The position numbers and the translations under genes are program-made. Under the pieces are notes generated by a model. That model was given only the letters and a program-made list of their open reading frames with translations, was not told the DNA's origin and searched no databases. A stretch of 9,539 nt of DNA, taken from the NCBI GenBank assembly GCA_021160945.1, contig JAGHBQ010000069.1, forward strand, positions 1 through 9,539, given 5' to 3'. Below, piece after piece: positions 6,769-9,539 of this stretch (its first letter is position 1; each line of letters starts with the position of its first letter). Source of the stretch: Thermoplasmata archaeon (lineage in GTDB: Archaea > Thermoplasmatota > Thermoplasmata > Thermoplasmatales > Aciduliprofundaceae).

Positions 6769-7563
6769 ATGGAGATAGGGCTATATCTCAAAAAGCTCAG
6801 AGAATGCAGGCCTCTTGTTCAAAATATAACGAATTTTGTGGTCATGAATACTACGGCCAACGCTCTTCTTGCTATAGGAGCATCCCCTGTAATGGCCCAT
6901 GCCGTTGATGAACTTGAAGATATGATAAATATTGCCGATGCTCTTGTGATAAATATCGGTACCTTAGACGAAAGATGGGTGGACTCGATGCTCCGTGCAG
7001 TGAAGATAGCCAAAGAGTATGAGAAACCTGTGGTTCTGGATCCCGTTGGGGCAGGAGCCACCAGATATCGGACATCCACTGCTCTGAAAATTTTGGAGAG
7101 TGGAGAGATCTATATTCTAAGGGGCAATTATAGTGAGATGAAAGCTCTTATTGGAGAGAAAAGCAGAACTCGAGGAGTCGATTCCGCTGAATCTGGAAAG
7201 GATGCTAAGGATATTGCTATGAGAGCCTCCGATATTTTTAATACTGTAGCTGCAGTGACAGGAAAGAGAGATTATGTTAGTGATGGAAATAAAATATATG
7301 GGGTAGATAACGGCACACCTCTTCTTTCAAGAGTTACAGGTACAGGATGCATGGTAACCTCCATAATGGGAGCTTTTTCTGCTATTGCTCCCCCTCTGGA
7401 AGCAACAGTATCCTCGTTGGTGATTTTTGGTATAGCCGCGGAGATGGCTGAAAATGAGGCACCTTATCCGGGAAGCTTTCATGTTAAACTTTACGACTGG
7501 CTTTACAGAATAGATGGGGTGCTTGTGGAAAAGAAAAAGAGGGTGATGAAAATTGAACCTTAG
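6769..7563 (+). CDS. thiM: Hydroxyethylthiazole kinase
   Basis: ThiM phosphorylates 4-methyl-5-(2-hydroxyethyl)thiazole with ATP, feeding salvaged thiazole into thiamine synthesis. The 264 residues match the usual length of this ribokinase-like fold. Motifs are PLVQNITNFVVMN (15-27) near the substrate site, PVVLDPVGAGATRYR (87-101), the RGNYSE segment (118-123), and the anion-hole and catalytic stretch VTGTGCM (189-195) with the family's conserved Cys194. No residues look missing. The ATG at 6769 follows a TATA box at the leaderless distance. The 3' end overlaps thiE by 11 nt, so the two are an operon with translational linkage. No thiC, thiD or thi4 is in the window, so this segment by itself shows salvage and coupling steps only. 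Confidence 0.95.
   Translation: MEIGLYLKKLRECRPLVQNITNFVVMNTTANALLAIGASPVMAHAVDELEDMINIADALVINIGTLDERWVDSMLRAVKIAKEYEKPVVLDPVGAGATRYRTSTALKILESGEIYILRGNYSEMKALIGEKSRTRGVDSAESGKDAKDIAMRASDIFNTVAAVTGKRDYVSDGNKIYGVDNGTPLLSRVTGTGCMVTSIMGAFSAIAPPLEATVSSLVIFGIAAEMAENEAPYPGSFHVKLYDWLYRIDGVLVEKKKRVMKIEP
7542..7547 (+). promoter_or_regulatory. Shine-Dalgarno site setting the TTG start of thiE
   Basis: GGTGAT pairs exactly with the archaeal 16S rRNA 3' tail (AUCACC) and lies 5 nt before the TTG at 7553. It sits inside the end of thiM. The operon-internal gene thus uses Shine-Dalgarno initiation, unlike the apparently leaderless first genes around it. Confidence 0.65.
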
Positions 7564-8173
7564 AGAAAGGCTCAAACTTTACGTAATTACTGATCGTAGA
7601 TTAATTAATGAGATTACTGGAGCAAGAGAGGCTTTAGAGGGAGGAGCCACGGCGATTCAGCTCAGAATAAAGAATACTTCAACACGAGAGATGATAGAAG
7701 TGGGTAAAAAGATAAGAAAGCTCTGTGATGATTTCGGAGCCCTTTTCTTTGTGAACGATCGCCTGGATGTGGCTCTTGCCACAAATGCAGATGGTATTCA
7801 TGTAGGCAAGGAAGATATGCCTGTGTATATGGTAAGAGAAATAGCGCCCAATTTGATTGTGGGGGCATCCGCACGAAATCCCCAGGAGGCTAAGGATGCA
7901 GAAAAGCAGGGTGCCCACTATATAGGCGCAGGTAGTGTTTTTCCTACAGTTAGTAAAGATGATGCTATTGTTACAGGTCTTGAAACTCTTAGACTCATTG
8001 TTGAGAGTGTTAGCATTCCTGTAGTTGCCATAGGTGGAATAAATCACTCTAATGTAAGAGAGGTTATGAAAACAGGAGTTGATGGAGTCGCAGTAATCTC
8101 TGCTATAATGGGTGCAAAAGATATTAGAAAGGCCGCAAGAGAAATGCTCTTGATTATAGAGAGGGATATTTAG
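7553..8173 (+). CDS. thiE: Thiamine-phosphate synthase
   Basis: ThiE joins thiazole phosphate (the ThiM product) with HMP pyrophosphate to give thiamine phosphate. The 206-residue TIM barrel is of normal length. Family motifs are LYVITD (9-14), AIQLRIK (34-40; the usual form is QLREK, so Glu is replaced by Ile), FVNDRLDVALATNADGIHVG (66-85), EDMP (87-90), VFPTVSKDDA (129-138), VVAIGGI (157-163) and GVAVISAI (178-185). The start is a TTG. It is the only reasonable start, because an in-frame TGA lies two codons upstream and family similarity begins within ten codons. It overlaps the thiM stop by 11 nt and has a strong Shine-Dalgarno. Many archaea instead use ThiN for this step. Confidence 0.95.
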   Translation: MNLRERLKLYVITDRRLINEITGAREALEGGATAIQLRIKNTSTREMIEVGKKIRKLCDDFGALFFVNDRLDVALATNADGIHVGKEDMPVYMVREIAPNLIVGASARNPQEAKDAEKQGAHYIGAGSVFPTVSKDDAIVTGLETLRLIVESVSIPVVAIGGINHSNVREVMKTGVDGVAVISAIMGAKDIRKAAREMLLIIERDI

Positions 8174-8192
8174 CGTGGAGTAAAAATCTAAG

Positions 8193-8200
8193 CTTAAAGT
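8193..8200 (+). promoter_or_regulatory. Weak TATA-like site before the carboxyltransferase gene
   Basis: CTTAAAGT lies in the 55-nt gap after thiE, centred about 32 nt upstream of ATG 8229, which would allow a leader of a few nucleotides. The match and spacing are weaker than at the other promoters here. Read-through from thiM-thiE is an alternative. Confidence 0.3.
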
Positions 8201-8228
8201 ATTTCTATCAGAAGGTATTCCTCCTTTT

Positions 8229-9539
8229 ATGGTCAAGCTCACAGACACAACACTCCGTGATGGGCATCAGAGTTTGTTTGCAACAAGAATGCGCACGGAG
8301 CAGATGATTCCCATACTTGAAGAGATGGATTCTGCTGGATTCTTTTCTATGGAGGTTTGGGGCGGGGCCACCTTCGATTCTGCCATAAGATTTTTAAATG
8401 AAAATCCTTGGGATAGACCGAGGATATTGAAGAAATACTTGAAAAATACGCCTCTTCAGATGCTGCTTCGTGGTCAGAATCTTGTTGGATATAGGCATTA
8501 TCCGGATGATATAGTGGAGAAATTTGTGTTCAAGGCGGCAGAAGCAGGGATAGATATATTTCGGATATTTGATGCACTCAACGACATAAGAAATATGCAA
8601 ACTGCTATAAAAGCTGTGAAAAAAGCAGGTGCCCATGCTCAGGGTGCGGTGGTTTACACTATAAGCCCCATACACACAATTGAATCCCTCGTAGAGACGG
8701 CAAAAAAGTTAGAAGAGATGGGTGTGGATTCCGTCTGTATAAAGGATATGGCAGGTTTAATGAGCCCTTCGGTGGCCTATAAATTAATTAAAAGATTGAA
8801 AGAGGAGATAAGTTTTCCCATAAATTTGCACACCCATAGCACTGCAGGGTGGGCTCCTGTGACATATATGAAAGCGGCGGAAGCTGGAGTGGATATAATA
8901 GATACTGCCATCTCCCCCTTTGGATTTGGCACTTCTCAGCCAGCCACAGAAACTATGGTTGCCATTTTCAAGGATACTCCCTATGACACTGGAATAAATC
9001 TCAAAAAACTGGAGAGAATAGCAAAGTATTTCAGAAAGGTGGAGAGGGCTCTAAGAAAATATACAAGAATGGAGATGCGAATTGCAGACACTCGAGTACT
9101 TATATATCAGGTTCCTGGGGGTATGCTCTCCAACCTCTATAATCAGCTGAAGGGGATGAATGCAGAAGATAAAATAGAAGATGTTCTTGCAGAAGTTCCA
9201 AGAGTCCGTGCTGAAGTTGGCTATCCCCCACTGGTTACTCCTTTAAGTCAAATAGTTGGAACGCAGGCGGTTATGAATGTGATATCCGGTGAAAGATGGA
9301 AAATTGTTACCAAAGAGATGAGAAATTACATTAAAGGGCTCTACGGAAAACCTCCTGGAGAAATAAAGGAGGAGATAAAGAAAAAGGTTCTTGGAGGGGA
9401 GGAGCCTATAACTGTTAGACCTGCAGATCTTCTGTCTCCAGAGTTTGAAAAAGTTAAAGGAGAAATCGGGGAACTGGCTGATAGTGAAGAAGATATTCTA
9501 TCCTACGCTCTCTTTCCTGATGTGGCCAGAAAGTTTCTC
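8229..9539 (+). CDS. pycB: Pyruvate carboxylase subunit B / oxaloacetate decarboxylase alpha subunit, 3' end missing
   Basis: The frame is open from ATG 8229 to the window edge without a stop, giving 437 codons. The protein is the carboxyltransferase that moves CO2 between carboxybiotin and pyruvate/oxaloacetate. It starts directly with the barrel motif LTDTTLRDGHQSL (4-16), where Asp11 is the expected metal ligand. RGQNLVGYRHYPDD follows, then the carbamylated-lysine motif CIKDMAGL (K172) and the metal histidines in NLHTHSTAG (H201, H203). PGGMLSNL and the PLVTPLSQIVGTQAV segment mark the second half. Archaeal PycB and OadA proteins are about 570 residues, so the missing part should hold the linker and the biotin-carrier domain with its MKM lysine. 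No biotin carboxylase (PycA) or membrane OadB is visible, so the sequence cannot separate the anaplerotic carboxylase from the decarboxylase; pycB is the conventional archaeal guess. The start fits the family N-terminus, and no good Shine-Dalgarno precedes it. Confidence 0.93.
   Translation, partial: MVKLTDTTLRDGHQSLFATRMRTEQMIPILEEMDSAGFFSMEVWGGATFDSAIRFLNENPWDRPRILKKYLKNTPLQMLLRGQNLVGYRHYPDDIVEKFVFKAAEAGIDIFRIFDALNDIRNMQTAIKAVKKAGAHAQGAVVYTISPIHTIESLVETAKKLEEMGVDSVCIKDMAGLMSPSVAYKLIKRLKEEISFPINLHTHSTAGWAPVTYMKAAEAGVDIIDTAISPFGFGTSQPATETMVAIFKDTPYDTGINLKKLERIAKYFRKVERALRKYTRMEMRIADTRVLIYQVPGGMLSNLYNQLKGMNAEDKIEDVLAEVPRVRAEVGYPPLVTPLSQIVGTQAVMNVISGERWKIVTKEMRNYIKGLYGKPPGEIKEEIKKKVLGGEEPITVRPADLLSPEFEKVKGEIGELADSEEDILSYALFPDVARKFL

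Noticed and set aside
8174..8228. Small RNA or tRNA gene between thiE and pycB
   Set aside because: The 55-nt gap is too short for a tRNA and shows no stable stem pattern.
7679..8248. A 189-codon open frame on the minus strand over thiE
   Set aside because: It lies opposite the clear thiE coding region, and its Ser/Tyr/His/Cys-rich translation resembles no family I know. It is a shadow frame.

Overview
The window reads as a gene-dense, AT-rich archaeal chromosome segment, most likely from a thermophilic euryarchaeon. The evidence is a PIN-ATPase-KH protein and a UPF0282 hydrolase, both families I know as archaeal, heavy use of AGA/AGG and ATA codons, and TATA boxes about 24-28 nt upstream of most first-gene start codons. 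That spacing implies leaderless mRNAs. A Thermoplasmata / Aciduliprofundum-like source is a reasonable guess from the style, but the sequence does not prove it. No RNA genes, CRISPR, transposons or phage genes were seen. The longest stretch without a gene is 111 bp.

Layout. Positions 1-979 (+) hold the 3' end of a UPF0282 metallo-beta-lactamase-fold hydrolase, followed closely by a YggS/PLPBP-family protein. Positions 992-2437 (-) hold a class II lysyl-tRNA synthetase, convergent with the first pair. Positions 2549-4342 (+) hold the PIN-ATPase-KH protein, divergent from lysS and overlapping tail-to-tail with the next gene. Positions 4324-5520 (-) hold a divergent serine-hydroxymethyltransferase-like PLP enzyme, and 5554-6690 (-) a threonine synthase with an N-terminal zinc ribbon. 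Positions 6769-8173 (+) hold a thiM-thiE pair for thiamine assembly, and 8229 to the end (+) the carboxyltransferase subunit of pyruvate carboxylase or oxaloacetate decarboxylase, cut by the window edge.

How the genes relate. Most of the window is housekeeping metabolism. Three genes concern PLP: the YggS-like protein belongs to a PLP-homeostasis family, and the SHMT-like protein and threonine synthase are PLP enzymes. ThiM and ThiE join thiazole phosphate to the pyrimidine to make thiamine phosphate. Threonine synthase lies upstream of the SHMT-like gene on the same strand, but the latter has its own TATA box in the 33-nt gap.

The two observations most worth checking are changed active-site residues. 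The YggS-like protein has asparagine where the family has its PLP-binding lysine. The SHMT-like protein keeps the PLP lysine but differs at several residues that canonical SHMT uses for folate, substrate and cofactor contacts. I saw no convincing new multi-gene system.
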